Source of the DNA: Sinorhizobium terangae
Lineage (GTDB): Bacteria > Pseudomonadota > Alphaproteobacteria > Rhizobiales > Rhizobiaceae
DNA length: 64,000 nt
Assembly (NCBI RefSeq): GCF_029714365.1
Contig: NZ_CP121659.1
Location: 3,818,501-3,882,500, forward strand
Reading direction: 5' to 3'
Shown here: piece by piece, positions 36,530-45,823 of the stretch
Numbering within the stretch: the stretch's first letter is position 1
Layout: the number at the start of each line of letters is the position of its first letter
Notes under the pieces: generated by a model
The model's database searches: none
Told to the model about the DNA's origin: nothing
Seen by the model: only the letters and a program-made list of their open reading frames with translations
Translations under genes and position numbers: made by a program

Positions 36530-36925
36530 TTATCGGGCGACGCTGCGGATCGTCATGCGATGCGCCTTTCCCGCCCGGTCGAGCCAGTCGATCGACTGTC
36601 CGACGGAAAGGCCGATCAGCGCCGCGCCGATCGGCGTCAGCACCGAAATTCTGCCCGCTTCGATATCGGCCTCGCCGGGATAGACCAGCGTCACTTCCTT
36701 GGCAAAGCCATTGTCGGCGTCGAAGGCGACGATCGAGCCCATCTGCACGCTGTCCATCGGCAAGTCATATGTAGCGACGCGTGCCCGTTCGAGTTCCGAA
36801 AGCAGCGCCTCGGCGACATCGGGTATGCGGTCGAGCACCGACGAAGCGAGCGCAGTAAGGCGCGCGTGGTCCTCGGCATTGATGATGATTGGTGGAAGTT
36901 TCGTGCGGGTTGCTTTATCCGCCAT
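36530..36925 (-). CDS. rnk: Rnk/GreA-like nucleoside diphosphate kinase regulator
   Basis: A 131-residue protein. An N-terminal coiled-coil part (INAEDHARLTALASSVLDR, EALLSELERARV) precedes a GreA/GreB C-terminal FKBP-like domain (VQMGSIVAFDADNG, VTLVYPGEADIEAGRISVLTPIGAALIGLSVGQSIDW). This is the Rnk layout: it binds RNA polymerase but has a short coiled coil without the acidic tip of GreA. ATG 36925 is chosen; ATG 36949 is possible. Confidence 0.87.
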   Translation of the reverse strand: MADKATRTKLPPIIINAEDHARLTALASSVLDRIPDVAEALLSELERARVATYDLPMDSVQMGSIVAFDADNGFAKEVTLVYPGEADIEAGRISVLTPIGAALIGLSVGQSIDWLDRAGKAHRMTIRSVAR

Positions 36926-36984
36926 GATGAGATCCGTGCTTGGGCGCATGGTCGCCTCCACCACCTGTTTCCTCGAAGAGAAAT

Positions 36985-37046
36985 ACATGCGGCAATTCAA
37001 TTGCTGCAGCGTTTTGCGCCCTCTGACGAGGCCCGCGGCGCTACAG
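36985..37046. repeat. RIME-like repeat, copy 8 (partial)
   Basis: ACATGCGGCAATTCAATTGCTGCAGCG..GCGGCGCTACAG: the linker and second-hairpin half only. The rest of the 36926-37386 gap has no convincing gene. Confidence 0.65.
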
Positions 37047-37386
37047 AGGCGCCATGATCGCGATTGTTCCTATGAAATGTTTTGCGCTCGCCGCACTCCG
37101 GTCTGTGGAATGGCCGCAGACGGTCTCAATGCGAAAGGCTCCCCTTCCCCGGAGAGCGCACGCATCCGGGCCGGGGTCATGTTCCTGCGATAGGGCAGAC
37201 CCGGAAAGAACAGCGGAAATGGATCGCAAGCGTCGGCATGGACCAAAGGTCGGAAAGTTCGCCGGCGAAGTCAAGGCCGCCATTCGCCTCTTGAACAGTG
37301 GCGGCGGCCGTGGTCAATCTAGCCCGCGGCGGTCGCCTCTCCGGCCGTCCGTCGTGCGGCAACGCAATCTCGGAGGAGGTTTGGTC

Positions 37387-37878
37387 ATGAGCGAAGCGAT
37401 TGAGGGCGGATGCTTTTGCGGTCGCATCCGTTATCGGCTGAAGGCGCGGCCGATGTTTGTCCACTGTTGCCATTGCAGCGATTGCCAGCGGCAGGTGGGA
37501 AGCGCTTTCGCGATCAACGGCATCATCGAGGCGGAAAACGTCGAAATGCTCAAGGGCGAGCCCGTGATGGTCTCACTGTCGACCGACAGCGGCCGCCCGC
37601 ACGACGTCTATCGCTGTGCCGACTGCCAGTCAGCGCTCTGGAGCGACTATGGCCGCCGCAACTGGCTGACCTTCGTCCGCATCGCAACGCTCGACCGGCC
37701 ATCGGATTTTCCGCCGGACGTGCACATCTATACGCGCTCGAAACTCGACTGGGTGGCGTTGCCGGCGGGCGCCAAGGCATTCGAGGAATATTACGACATG
37801 CAGGCGCTGTGGCCGAAGGAGAGCCTGGAGCGGCGCGATCGCGCCTATGCCAAGTCGAAAGGACAGGCGCGCCCATGA
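37387..37878 (+). CDS. GFA family zinc-binding protein (glutathione-dependent formaldehyde-activating enzyme-like)
   Basis: A 163-residue protein with the GFA zinc ligands: GGCFCGRIRY, CCHCSDCQRQVGSAF and YRCADCQSALWSDY. The founding member, Gfa, was proposed to speed glutathione-formaldehyde adduct formation. Most paralogues have no proven substrate, so only the family is claimed. Its stop overlaps the ATG of the acetyltransferase (ATGA), so the two form an operon. Confidence 0.92.
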   Translation: MSEAIEGGCFCGRIRYRLKARPMFVHCCHCSDCQRQVGSAFAINGIIEAENVEMLKGEPVMVSLSTDSGRPHDVYRCADCQSALWSDYGRRNWLTFVRIATLDRPSDFPPDVHIYTRSKLDWVALPAGAKAFEEYYDMQALWPKESLERRDRAYAKSKGQARP

Positions 37879-38423
37879 CGGGAAGCGAGCGTGAAAAAAT
37901 GGCGGCGGGCGAGTGGTACCGCTGCCTCGATCCGGAACTCGACCAATTGCGTGATCGAGCGCGCAAGGCGGTTCACCAGCACAATACGCTCACGCCGGAC
38001 GAGCGCGGCAGTCTGGCCCCGGCCTTGAGGGAGCTCTTTGCCGCCGCTGCCGCCGACGCCTTCGTCGAGGCGCCGTTCCATTGTTCCTACGGCATCAACA
38101 TTGAACTCGGCGCCCGCGTCTACCTGAACGCCGGCTGCACCATCCTCGACAGCGCGCCCGTCGTCATCGGCACCGATACGATGCTGGGACCGGGCGTGCA
38201 CATCTATTGCGCCGAACACCACAAGGACCCGGCGTTGCGCCGCGAGGGGTTGGAAACCGCCCGCCCCGTGACGATCGGCGAAAACGTCTGGATCGGCGGC
38301 GGCGCGATCATTCTCGCCGGAGTGACGATCGGTGACGGCGCGATCGTCGGATCGGGCGCGGTGGTGACGCGGGATGTGGCGCCGGGTACGACGGTGGTGG
38401 GGAATCCGGCGCGGGTTCGGTAG
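37875..38423 (+). CDS. Sugar O-acetyltransferase (maltose acetyltransferase/NodL family)
   Basis: A 182-residue left-handed beta-helix acetyltransferase. The N-terminal maltose-acetyltransferase segment (SEREKMAAGEWYRCLDPEL) is followed by hexapeptide repeats. Family motifs are FHCSYGINIELG, the catalytic-His-containing HIYCAEHHKDP, and GENVWIGGGAIILAGVTIGDGAIVGSGAVVTRDV. Rhizobial relatives include NodL, but there are no nod genes nearby, so a general housekeeping role is more likely. It overlaps the GFA gene by four bases. Confidence 0.9.
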   Translation: MTGSEREKMAAGEWYRCLDPELDQLRDRARKAVHQHNTLTPDERGSLAPALRELFAAAAADAFVEAPFHCSYGINIELGARVYLNAGCTILDSAPVVIGTDTMLGPGVHIYCAEHHKDPALRREGLETARPVTIGENVWIGGGAIILAGVTIGDGAIVGSGAVVTRDVAPGTTVVGNPARVR

Positions 38424-38458
38424 TCACGCTCGAAGGAAAGAACAGGGGACTTTTGTCA

Positions 38459-38959
38459 ATGACAGATAACGTGGCGATAAATGTCCGTCCGGCGCATGCC
38501 GACGACATTCCGACGCTCCGCGCCTTTCTGAACGAGATCATCCGGATCGGCGGCACCACCGCCCACGAAACGCCGTTTACCGACGAGAGCTTCGCCGCGC
38601 ATTTTCTGACCTGTCCCGGCTTCGTCAGCTGTTATGTCGCCGAGGATGCGGATGGCCGGGCTTGCGCCTTTCAGGGATTGGAGCGCTGGGCCGGGCTTCC
38701 GGATGGCTGGGTGGATATCGGAACTTTTGCCCGGCCACATGCGAAGGTTCGTGGCGCCGGAATGGCGCTCTTTACTGCCACCAAGGCATATGCGCGCGCC
38801 GCCGGCTTCCAGGCGATCAATGCCACGATTCGCGCGGATAACATCGGTGGCTTGGCCTATTACGGCAAGATGGGCTTTATCGATTACAAGGTCGACAAGG
38901 CGGTGCCGCTGCAGGATGGTCGGCCGGTCGATCGTAGTTCGAAGTGCTATTTGCTGTAG
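38459..38959 (+). CDS. GNAT family N-acetyltransferase
   Basis: A 166-residue GNAT fold: N-terminal strand-helix INVRPAHADDIPTLRAFL, motif A region VDIGTFARPHAKVRGAGMALFTATKAYARAAGF (an R-x-x-G-x-G/A type acetyl-CoA loop), then INATIRADNIGGLAYYGKMGF. Substrate unknown. ATG 38459 is preferred over the frame's TTG at 38453. It ends 10 bases before the stop of the convergent ccdB. Confidence 0.88.
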   Translation: MTDNVAINVRPAHADDIPTLRAFLNEIIRIGGTTAHETPFTDESFAAHFLTCPGFVSCYVAEDADGRACAFQGLERWAGLPDGWVDIGTFARPHAKVRGAGMALFTATKAYARAAGFQAINATIRADNIGGLAYYGKMGFIDYKVDKAVPLQDGRPVDRSSKCYLL

Positions 38960-38969
38960 CGAGGTCGTA

Positions 38970-39269
38970 TCAGAAGCCTTGTAATACAAAATCCGTGGCC
39001 GTGACGATATCGTCGCGCTGGCTCGATAGGTCTGTGACCATGTCGCCGAGTTCGCTCAAGTGTATTGCGGCCATGAGATGGATCGCAATGACGTAATTTT
39101 TATCGTCGATTTTCGTGCTCGAGTTAAGGCGTGACATCACCTGATCGAATTCGGATGCCGGAATGAGCGGCGCCATGATCCTCGTGTTCAATGCCTCGAA
39201 CAGATCGGCTTGCAGGTCGACCACCAATGTGTCGCCCTGCTTCAAACGATAGACATGGAAGCGGGCCAT
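38970..39269 (-). CDS. ccdB: CcdB family toxin
   Basis: A 99-residue protein with the CcdB pattern: ARFHVYRLKQGDTLVVDLQADLFEALNTRIMAPLIP at the N-terminus and a closing helix HLSELGDMVTDLSSQRDDIVTATDFVLQGF. CcdB poisons DNA gyrase in the F-plasmid system; chromosomal homologues vary. The last residues, important for gyrase poisoning in F CcdB (WGI), are QGF here, so potency is uncertain. Its ATG overlaps the ccdA stop. Confidence 0.88.
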   Translation of the reverse strand: MARFHVYRLKQGDTLVVDLQADLFEALNTRIMAPLIPASEFDQVMSRLNSSTKIDDKNYVIAIHLMAAIHLSELGDMVTDLSSQRDDIVTATDFVLQGF

Positions 39270-39502
39270 TAGAACTGCCGATGTTTCGCCAGCGGCAGGC
39301 CCCGCTTTTCGACCAAGGCGTTGGCATCGGTGATCGCCTTCGCGTTCTCAATACGCCAGAGCTTTTCTCGTTCGGTCTTGATCGCTTGCGCGATGCCTTC
39401 TTCCGCCGCGCGCGAAACGTTGATTTTCAGATCGCGCGCCTTTGAAAGCAAATCGCCGTCCAGCGAGAGATTGGTTGGCCGTCTTGCGGTTGATCGTGTC
39501 AT
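39269..39502 (-). CDS. ccdA: CcdA family antitoxin
   Basis: A 77-residue protein with an N-terminal ribbon-helix-helix (RRPTNLSLDGDLLSKARDLKINVSRAAEEGIAQAI) and a C-terminal toxin-binding helix containing WRIENAKAITDANALVEKRGLPLAKHRQF. It is upstream of ccdB with a one-base overlap (TAATG), the usual antitoxin-toxin order. ATG 39502 is preferred over 39526. Confidence 0.9.
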   Translation of the reverse strand: MTRSTARRPTNLSLDGDLLSKARDLKINVSRAAEEGIAQAIKTEREKLWRIENAKAITDANALVEKRGLPLAKHRQF

Positions 39503-39558
39503 ATTCGCCTCGATGAAGATGCGCACATTATATGCGCACCTTTACTGGAAGCAAACGA

Positions 39559-41385
39559 TCACTCATCGCCCATCTTGAGCGCCGCGATAAATGCCTCCTG
39601 CGGAATCTCCACCTTGCCGAACTGGCGCATGCGCTTCTTGCCTTCCTTCTGCTTTTCCAGAAGCTTGCGCTTGCGGGTGGCGTCGCCGCCGTAGCACTTC
39701 GCCGTCACGTCCTTCCGGAGCGCCCTGACGGTCTCGCGGGCGATGATGCGGCCGCCGATTGCGGCCTGGATCGGGATCTGGAACATGTGCTGCGGGATCA
39801 GGTCCTTCAACTTCTCGCACATGACGCGACCGCGCTTTTCCGCGGCCGAGCGGTGGACGAGCATCGAAAGCGCATCGACCGGCTCGCCGTTGACCAGGAT
39901 CGACATCTTGACGAGGTCGCTCTCGCGATAGTCCGAGAGGTTGTAGTCGAACGAGGCGTAGCCCTTGGAGATCGACTTCAGGCGATCGTAGAAATCGAAG
40001 ACCACTTCGTTGAGCGGCAGGTCGTAGGTGAGCATCGCCCGGTTGCCGACATAGGTCAGTTCCGTCTGGATGCCGCGCCGGTCCTGGCAGAGTTTTAGGA
40101 TGCCGCCGAGATATTCGTCCGGCGTCAGGATCGTCGCCCGGATCCAGGGCTCGCGGAATTCGGAGATCTTGACGACGTCCGGCATGTCGGCCGGGTTGTG
40201 CAGTTCCTTCTCGGTGCCGTCGGTCATCGTCAGCTGATAAACGACCGAGGGGGCGGTCGCGATGAGGTCGAGGTCGAACTCGCGCGACAGCCGTTCCTGG
40301 ATGATTTCCAGATGCAGAAGCCCCAGGAAGCCGCAGCGGAAGCCGAAGCCGAGGGCGGCGGAGGATTCCATTTCGAACGAGAACGAGGCGTCGTTGAGCC
40401 TGAGCTTGCCCATGGCGCCGCGCAGTTCCTCGAAATCGGCGGCATCGACCGGGAATAGGCCGCAGAACACCACCGGCTGCGCCGGCTTGAAGCCCGGTAG
40501 CGCCTCCGACGTCGGGCGCTTGTCCTCGGTGATTGTATCGCCGACGCGGGTGTCGGCCACTTCCTTGATCGAGGCGGTGATGAAGCCGATCTCACCGGGC
40601 CCGAGCGAATCCATCGCGACCATCTTCGGCGTCAGCACGCCGACGCGCTCGATCGTGTATTTCGCCCCGGTGCCCATCATGCGGATGGTCTGGCCCTTGG
40701 TCAGCACGCCGTCGATGATACGCACGAGCACCATGACGCCGAGATAGGTGTCGTACCAGCTGTCGACGAGCAGCGCCTTCAGCGGCGCCTTCTCGCCGCC
40801 CGAACTCTTCGGGGCCGGCAGCTTCTGGACGATCGCCTCGAGCACGTCCGGGATGCCGAGGCCGGTCTTGGCCGAGATCAGCACGGCGTCGGAAGCGTCG
40901 ATGCCGATCACTTCCTCGATCTGCTCCTTGATGCGCTCCGGTTCGGCCGCCGGCAGGTCGATCTTGTTGAGCACGGTGACGAGCTCGTGGTTGTTGTCGA
41001 TCGCCTGGTAGACGTTGGCGAGCGTCTGGGCTTCGACACCCTGGCTGGCATCGACCACGAGCAGCGAACCCTCGCAGGCTGAAAGCGAGCGCGAGACTTC
41101 ATAGGCGAAGTCGACGTGGCCGGGCGTGTCGATGAGGTTCAGCACATAGGTTTCGCCGTCATTGGCCTTGTAGTGCAGGCGCACGGTCTGGGCCTTGATC
41201 GTGATGCCGCGCTCGCGCTCGATATCCATGCTGTCCAGCACCTGCTCGGACATTTCGCGCTCGGCAAGACCACCGGTCGACTGGATCAGCCGGTCGGCGA
41301 GCGTCGATTTGCCGTGGTCGATATGGGCCACGATCGAGAAGTTGCGGATATGCGACAGGGGCGTCTTGGAAGATGTTGTGCTCAT
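39559..41385 (-). CDS. lepA: Elongation factor 4 (LepA GTPase)
   Basis: A 608-residue translational GTPase. G1 is AHIDHGKST near residue 20, G2/G3 RERGITI and DTPGHVDF, G4 NKIDL, G5 SAKTG. The LepA-specific C-terminal domain follows ([26 protein letters not shown]). It back-translocates or remodels stalled ribosomes. Length and domains are normal. ATG 41385 is used; three extra codons are open upstream. It lies 56 bases downstream of the ccdA start region, pointing the same way. Confidence 0.97.
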   Translation of the reverse strand: MSTTSSKTPLSHIRNFSIVAHIDHGKSTLADRLIQSTGGLAEREMSEQVLDSMDIERERGITIKAQTVRLHYKANDGETYVLNLIDTPGHVDFAYEVSRSLSACEGSLLVVDASQGVEAQTLANVYQAIDNNHELVTVLNKIDLPAAEPERIKEQIEEVIGIDASDAVLISAKTGLGIPDVLEAIVQKLPAPKSSGGEKAPLKALLVDSWYDTYLGVMVLVRIIDGVLTKGQTIRMMGTGAKYTIERVGVLTPKMVAMDSLGPGEIGFITASIKEVADTRVGDTITEDKRPTSEALPGFKPAQPVVFCGLFPVDAADFEELRGAMGKLRLNDASFSFEMESSAALGFGFRCGFLGLLHLEIIQERLSREFDLDLIATAPSVVYQLTMTDGTEKELHNPADMPDVVKISEFREPWIRATILTPDEYLGGILKLCQDRRGIQTELTYVGNRAMLTYDLPLNEVVFDFYDRLKSISKGYASFDYNLSDYRESDLVKMSILVNGEPVDALSMLVHRSAAEKRGRVMCEKLKDLIPQHMFQIPIQAAIGGRIIARETVRALRKDVTAKCYGGDATRKRKLLEKQKEGKKRMRQFGKVEIPQEAFIAALKMGDE

Positions 41386-41443
41386 GGGCCGCATATAGCA
41401 GCGCGATCAGGCGGCGCAAAGCGGGAAATGAGGGCTTTGTTCA

Positions 41444-42727
41444 CTATAGTCTCGTGCCCGCTGACACCTGCTCGGCCTGTGTTTCGATCTTGATCAACGC
41501 GCCGGCGTTCGGCACCTGCGCGCTCTTCAATTCGAAACTTTCGCAGAGCTGCGGTGGCACTCTCTCGCGGCTGCCAAGGCGGAAGAACACGAAGGCGGCA
41601 TAAAGCAGCGCCACCGCCATGGCGGCGTAAATGAAGGTGCGCTGCCCCAGGACCGGCGTCAGCATGGTGACAAGCATCGGAACGATGGTCGCAGATGTCG
41701 ACCAGGCAACGAGCATGGTGCTGGCGAGCGGCACGAAATCGGACGGGTCGGCGCGGTCGTTGGCATGCGCATTGGCGATCGAGTAGACCGTCTCGACCGC
41801 ACCGGCGAAGAGCGCGAAGACCAGCATCAGCAGGATGAGGTTGGCGAAGGAGACGCTGAGCGCCGCAAGTCCGGCGGCGACGATCAGCGCGCAGGTGGCG
41901 ATCAACACGACACGGCGATCGATCCGATCGGAAAGAGCGCCCATCGGATACTGGATGAACATCAGCCCGAACTGCATGACGAACATCAGCGCCGCCACGT
42001 CCTTCTGGCTGACGTCGTTGGCGGCGGCATAGATCGGCGTGAAGCCCTGCACGACCATCGAAAGCCCGCCGGCTGCAAGGATGCCGACGAAGGCGACGGG
42101 AGAATTTCGCCACGCCATCGGAATGTCGATGCTGACCTTGGCGGGCGCCGGCGGCGTCGGCAGGCGGGTGAGGCCGATCGGCAGGATCGCGATCGTTGTG
42201 AAGAAGATCGTGATGATCGGCGCAAGGTTGCCTTCCGCAGGGATCTGGCCGAAGAGCCAGGCGCCGGCGCCGAGGCCGATCACATAGGCCATGTAGAACA
42301 GCGCCATCGCCTTGCCGCGCCAGTGGTTTTCGCTGGCGTGGTTCAGCCAGCTCTGGCTGATGATGAAATTGGTATTGCCGGCCGCACCGTAGAGGCAGCG
42401 CGCGAACACCCAGAGCAGGGGATGGACGCCAAGGCTGATCAGCAGCGCAGCGAGGATCACGAGGGCCATTGAACAGGAGAACGCGCGGGCATGGCCGACA
42501 CGGCGGATGAGCGGTCCGGCGATCACGCAGCCGACGAGCCCGCCGAAGGCAATGGCGGTCACGGCTGCGCCCGGAACCCAGTCCGGTGCCTCGGACCGTG
42601 TCAGCACGAAAGGCACATAGGCGAGCATCATGCCGTTGCCGATCGCGACCGCCGTCATCGAGACGACGATGCTGGCGATCGATAGAAGCGAGGAGGGAGA
42701 TCTGTAACTGGCTTCCGCAACGTCCAT
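41444..42727 (-). CDS. MFS transporter (YcaD/UMF-like)
   Basis: A 427-residue protein with 12 predicted transmembrane helices. Sugar-phosphate/drug MFS motifs include GPLIRRVGHARAFSCSMAL between helices 2 and 3, NFIISQSWLNHASENHWRGKAMALF (like the E. coli YcaD family), and GALSDRIDRRVVLIATCAL between helices 8 and 9. The substrate is unknown. It is divergent from an XRE-cupin regulator, which probably controls it. A long frame overlapping in another frame (41382-42770) is a shadow. Confidence 0.88.
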   Translation of the reverse strand: MDVAEASYRSPSSLLSIASIVVSMTAVAIGNGMMLAYVPFVLTRSEAPDWVPGAAVTAIAFGGLVGCVIAGPLIRRVGHARAFSCSMALVILAALLISLGVHPLLWVFARCLYGAAGNTNFIISQSWLNHASENHWRGKAMALFYMAYVIGLGAGAWLFGQIPAEGNLAPIITIFFTTIAILPIGLTRLPTPPAPAKVSIDIPMAWRNSPVAFVGILAAGGLSMVVQGFTPIYAAANDVSQKDVAALMFVMQFGLMFIQYPMGALSDRIDRRVVLIATCALIVAAGLAALSVSFANLILLMLVFALFAGAVETVYSIANAHANDRADPSDFVPLASTMLVAWSTSATIVPMLVTMLTPVLGQRTFIYAAMAVALLYAAFVFFRLGSRERVPPQLCESFELKSAQVPNAGALIKIETQAEQVSAGTRL

Positions 42728-42888
42728 GCTGCCCCCCTCGACAAGAAATTTCTAAACTATTGAAGAACAATGCGTTTGCGAATTACCGCTCGTCGGCAAC
42801 CATAGCGCCGGACGCGCCGGCATGTTGTCGTCAAAGCGCCATCGGCAAAATTTATTTTGGAGGCCGGCGGCGTCTTGACTCCACTATA

Positions 42889-42905
42889 TGAGAAATGCAA
42901 TCTCA
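42889..42905. promoter_or_regulatory. Candidate operator overlapping regulator start
   Basis: TGAGA (42889-42893) and TCTCA (42901-42905) are inverted around seven bases at the start of the XRE-cupin gene, with TTGACT at 42875-42880 just upstream. The placement suits autoregulation. It is short, so chance is not excluded. Confidence 0.35.
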
Positions 42906-43488
42906 AATAATGGAATATCTCAACGACCCTCTCGAACGGGCCATCGGCGAACGGGTGCGGCAACTGCGAAGCGAGCAGGCGCTGACCCTCGACGATCTCG
43001 CCACGCGCTCGGGCGTCAGCCGGGCGATGATATCGCGCATCGAACGCGGCGAAACAAGCCCGACGGCGCAGCTTCTGGCAAAGCTTTGCAGCGCGCTCGG
43101 CACGACGCTTTCGGCGCTCTTCGCCTTCGACGTGAAGGATGCCTCACCGGTGGCGCGGCGCGCGGATCAGCGGCTCTGGCGCGATCCGGAAAGCGGATAT
43201 TTGCGCCGGTCTGTCTCGCCGGAAGGGGTCGGCTCACCGGTCGATATCGTCGAGGTCGAGTTTCCGCCCCATGCTCGGGTCGTCTTCGAGCGCCAGCCGG
43301 CCGACCGCGGCATCACGCAGCACCTCTGGCTCTTTTCCGGCCGGCTCGAACTGACCATGGAGGGCGGATCCCATCTGCTCGAGGCGGGCGACTGCCTCTT
43401 CATGGGGCTGGAAGAGGCGCATGTCTTTCATAACCCTCATGACGAACCGGCACACTACGCCGTCATTCTCTGCCGCACCAAGGTCTAG
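42895..43488 (+). CDS. XRE family transcriptional regulator with C-terminal cupin
   Basis: A 197-residue protein. An N-terminal helix-turn-helix spans about 12-70 (VRQLRSEQALTLDDLATRSGVSRAMISRIERGETSPTAQLLAKL), and a cupin sensor spans about 120-195 (VEVEFPPHARVVFERQPADRGITQHLWLFSGRLEL... LEAGDCLFMGLEEAHVFHNP). Such regulators sense small metabolites. It is divergent from the MFS gene (168-base gap) and 2 bases upstream of a GNAT gene on the same strand. ATG 42910 is an alternative start; neither has a strong ribosome binding site. Confidence 0.92.
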   Translation: MQSQIMEYLNDPLERAIGERVRQLRSEQALTLDDLATRSGVSRAMISRIERGETSPTAQLLAKLCSALGTTLSALFAFDVKDASPVARRADQRLWRDPESGYLRRSVSPEGVGSPVDIVEVEFPPHARVVFERQPADRGITQHLWLFSGRLELTMEGGSHLLEAGDCLFMGLEEAHVFHNPHDEPAHYAVILCRTKV

Positions 43489-43490
43489 CC

Positions 43491-44018
43491 ATGTCTGAAA
43501 TAAACATCCGCGTGCTCTGCGAAGAAGAAACCCGCGCCGCTCTGCCGGCGCTTGCCGAGATCCTTTCCGATTGCGTCGAGGGTGGCGCGTCGGTCGGCTT
43601 CATGCAGCCTTTCGCACCGAAGGATGCCTTGCCTTTCTGGGAGGCGGTTTGCGCCTCCGTCGCCCGAGGCGAAACGGTGCTGATTGCTGCCGATGTCGAC
43701 GGCCGGGTCGTCGGTACAGTGCAACTCGGCATCGGGACCATGCCAAACCAGCCGCACCGCGCCGACATCAAGAAGCTGCTCGTCCACCGGGATGCCCGGG
43801 GCCTCGGTCTTGCGCGCCGGCTGATGGACAAAGCCGAAGCGGAAGCGGTGAAGCGCGGCCGCCGGGTGCTGGTGCTCGACACTGCCACCGGTGAGCCGGC
43901 GGAGGCGATCTATGACCGCTTCGGCTGGATGCGCGCCGGCGTCGTTCCCGACTATGCGCTGATGCCGGATGGCCGCTATTGCGACACGACCTTCTTCTAC
44001 AAGCATCTCGCGCTTTAA
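43491..44018 (+). CDS. GNAT family N-acetyltransferase
   Basis: A 175-residue protein. The acetyl-CoA loop motif is KKLLVHRDARGLGLARRLMDKAEAEAVKRGRRVLVLDTATGEPAEAIYDRFGWMRAG. This is the form common in small-molecule GNATs. It follows the XRE-cupin regulator by two bases, so it is co-transcribed and may modify a compound that the neighbouring MFS protein exports. The substrate is unknown. Confidence 0.9.
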   Translation: MSEINIRVLCEEETRAALPALAEILSDCVEGGASVGFMQPFAPKDALPFWEAVCASVARGETVLIAADVDGRVVGTVQLGIGTMPNQPHRADIKKLLVHRDARGLGLARRLMDKAEAEAVKRGRRVLVLDTATGEPAEAIYDRFGWMRAGVVPDYALMPDGRYCDTTFFYKHLAL

Positions 44019-44061
44019 GGCAGTTTCACGAGCCCGCCACCTGTATTCGGCGGTTTTCCGC

Positions 44062-44700
44062 TCACGAAACGAAGAAGTGAGAAAGGCCCTGACCGGCGGC
44101 AAGGGCCAGATAGGCGAGAACGGCGAAATAGATCGTCGTCGCGATAAGGAAAAGATAGCCCCCGGCCACCATCAGGCCGTCGCGCTGGATGATGCCCAGC
44201 GACAAGAGCAGGATCGCGATGCCGGGCAGCGTGTTCGACAGCGGAATAAGTCCGAGTGGAAACATCAGGAGCACACCGCCGGCCATGATCATCAGCCCGT
44301 TGAAGCGGTTCATGAATGCGCCTTGCGTGAGAAAGCTCAGCCTCGGCCGCACGAAACGGTCGAGCTTGGAGACGAATGCGGCTCCCTTTTTGAGCGTCGG
44401 CACGAGCTTCTCGGTTTCGATCTTTCGATCAAGGATGCGTTGCGGCAGCCAGGGAAGGCGATTGAGTGTGATTGCCAGCGAGATAAGGATGATTGCCGCG
44501 CCGAACACGGTGCTGACGCCCGGAATCGAAACCGGAATCAGGAACGGCAACGTCAGAAGCGCGCAAAGGAGCAGAAAACCATGCTCGCCGATTCCGATCA
44601 TAAGCTCGCGCAGCGTGATCGTATTGCCCTTGATCGAGGCGATCATGCCGTTCAGCGTGTCACTGAGACTGCGTTCCGTGTCGCCGAACTCGATCGCCAT
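44062..44700 (-). CDS. ExoD family membrane protein
   Basis: A 212-residue protein with four to five hydrophobic segments. ExoD features are LMIGIGEHGFLLLCALLTLPFLIPVSIPGVSTVFG, NRLPWLPQRILDRKI and FMNRFNGLMIMAGGVLLMFPLGLIPLSNTLPG. ExoD was described in Rhizobium meliloti as needed for normal exopolysaccharide production and nodule invasion; its biochemical role is unclear and paralogues occur. Whether this copy is the original exoD cannot be told from here. Confidence 0.85.
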   Translation of the reverse strand: MAIEFGDTERSLSDTLNGMIASIKGNTITLRELMIGIGEHGFLLLCALLTLPFLIPVSIPGVSTVFGAAIILISLAITLNRLPWLPQRILDRKIETEKLVPTLKKGAAFVSKLDRFVRPRLSFLTQGAFMNRFNGLMIMAGGVLLMFPLGLIPLSNTLPGIAILLLSLGIIQRDGLMVAGGYLFLIATTIYFAVLAYLALAAGQGLSHFFVS

Positions 44701-44726
44701 GCCGTTGTCCCCGCTTGTCTGACCCC

Positions 44727-44813
44727 TTACAGCGCCACGCGTCTTTCAGAGGCACAAAGGTCGCTGTAACACTCTCATCGGCTGCATGGGTTTGTCCTTA
44801 AGATGCCATGCAG
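44727..44813. repeat. RIME-like repeat, copy 9
   Basis: TTACAGCGCCACGCGTC..GGCACAAAGGTCGCTGTAA, shortened linker, then CTGCATGGGTTTGTCCTTAAGATGCCATGCAG with reduced arms. The rest of the gap 44701-45032 shows no gene. Confidence 0.75.
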
Positions 44814-45032
44814 CGGCCCCGTGTAGCACGGGCATGTGAAGGATCGGTTAGCGCGTGCTCTGGACAGCAATGTGGCGGCGATCGGCCGTTTCATCCGACT
44901 GCCGCGACCGTTGCCGCCGTGCAACATCAAAGGCTATTCCGACGGTTGCAGTGCTAACGGAATGGCTCTTCATCTTCCTGCCTTAATCGATAGTATGAAG
45001 CCCTTCGAGCACCAATGGGGACAATCGATTCG

Positions 45033-45698
45033 ATGATCAAGAAATGCGCCATCCTGGCCATTGCGGCCGTCTATCTTTCCGGATGCACCACCACCGATCC
45101 CTATACGGGCGAGCAGAAGATGTCGAATACGGCGGGCGGTGCGCTGATCGGCGCGGGCCTTGGTGCCGCAACCGGTCTTCTGGTCGGCGGCAGCGCCGCG
45201 GGACGACGTGATGCCGCGCTTGTCGGCGCCGGCATCGGCGCGCTCGGCGGCGGTCTGGTCGGCAACTACATGGATCAGCAGGAAGCGGAGCTGCGTGCCC
45301 AGTTGCAGGGCACGGGCGTGTCGGTGACGCGTGCGGGTGACCGTATCATCCTCAACATGCCGTCGAACATCACCTTCGCGACCGACCGCGACCAGGTGAT
45401 CCCGGACTTCTATTCGACGCTCGATTCGGTTGCGATCGTGTTGCGCAAGTTCAACCGCACGCTGATCGACGTCGACGGCCACACCGATTCGACCGGCAGC
45501 GCCGCCCACAACCAGGCTCTCTCCGAGCGCCGCGCGGCTTCGGTTGCCAACTATCTCGGCAGCCGCGGCATCGACCAGCGCCGCATTTCCACCATGGGCT
45601 ACGGCATGGAGCGGCCGATCGCGTCGAACGCCACCGAGGCCGGCCGTGCGCAAAACCGCCGCGTCGAAATCTCGATCGCTCCGATCAAGCAGGGCTGA
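45033..45698 (+). CDS. OmpA-family lipoprotein with glycine zipper (YiaD-like)
   Basis: A 221-residue protein. A lipoprotein signal ends in LSGC (cysteine at residue 18). A glycine-zipper region (GGALIGAGLGAATGLLVGG, GAGIGALGGGLVGNYMDQQ) follows, then a C-terminal OmpA peptidoglycan-binding domain with VDGHTDSTGSAAHNQALSERRAASVANYL and NRRVEI. It anchors the outer membrane to peptidoglycan. ATG 45033 is chosen; the frame opens at 45015. Confidence 0.92.
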   Translation: MIKKCAILAIAAVYLSGCTTTDPYTGEQKMSNTAGGALIGAGLGAATGLLVGGSAAGRRDAALVGAGIGALGGGLVGNYMDQQEAELRAQLQGTGVSVTRAGDRIILNMPSNITFATDRDQVIPDFYSTLDSVAIVLRKFNRTLIDVDGHTDSTGSAAHNQALSERRAASVANYLGSRGIDQRRISTMGYGMERPIASNATEAGRAQNRRVEISIAPIKQG

Positions 45699-45720
45699 TC
45701 GCAAGATCACGGATACGACA

Positions 45721-45751
45721 AGGGCCGCCGGCATGCCGCGCGGCCCTTTTC
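45721..45751 (+). terminator. Rho-independent terminator after OmpA-like gene
   Basis: AGGGCCGC (45721-45728) pairs with GCGGCCCT (45740-45747), followed by Ts. It lies 22 bases after the stop. Confidence 0.8.
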
Positions 45752-45823
45752 CTTTCGGGGATGCAGACCATCTTCGCCGAAGCCTCTCCCGGCGCGTCTG
45801 CAGTGCCGGCCGCGTTCCCGGCA

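Noticed and set aside
37875..38423. Possibility that the acetyltransferase is the nodulation gene nodL
   Set aside because: It belongs to the family, but it overlaps a GFA gene and no nod genes or nod box are nearby.
41382..42770. 462-codon minus-strand frame overlapping the MFS gene
   Set aside because: Same strand but another frame; Arg/Cys/His-rich translation without membrane helices, whereas 41444-42727 gives a normal MFS protein.
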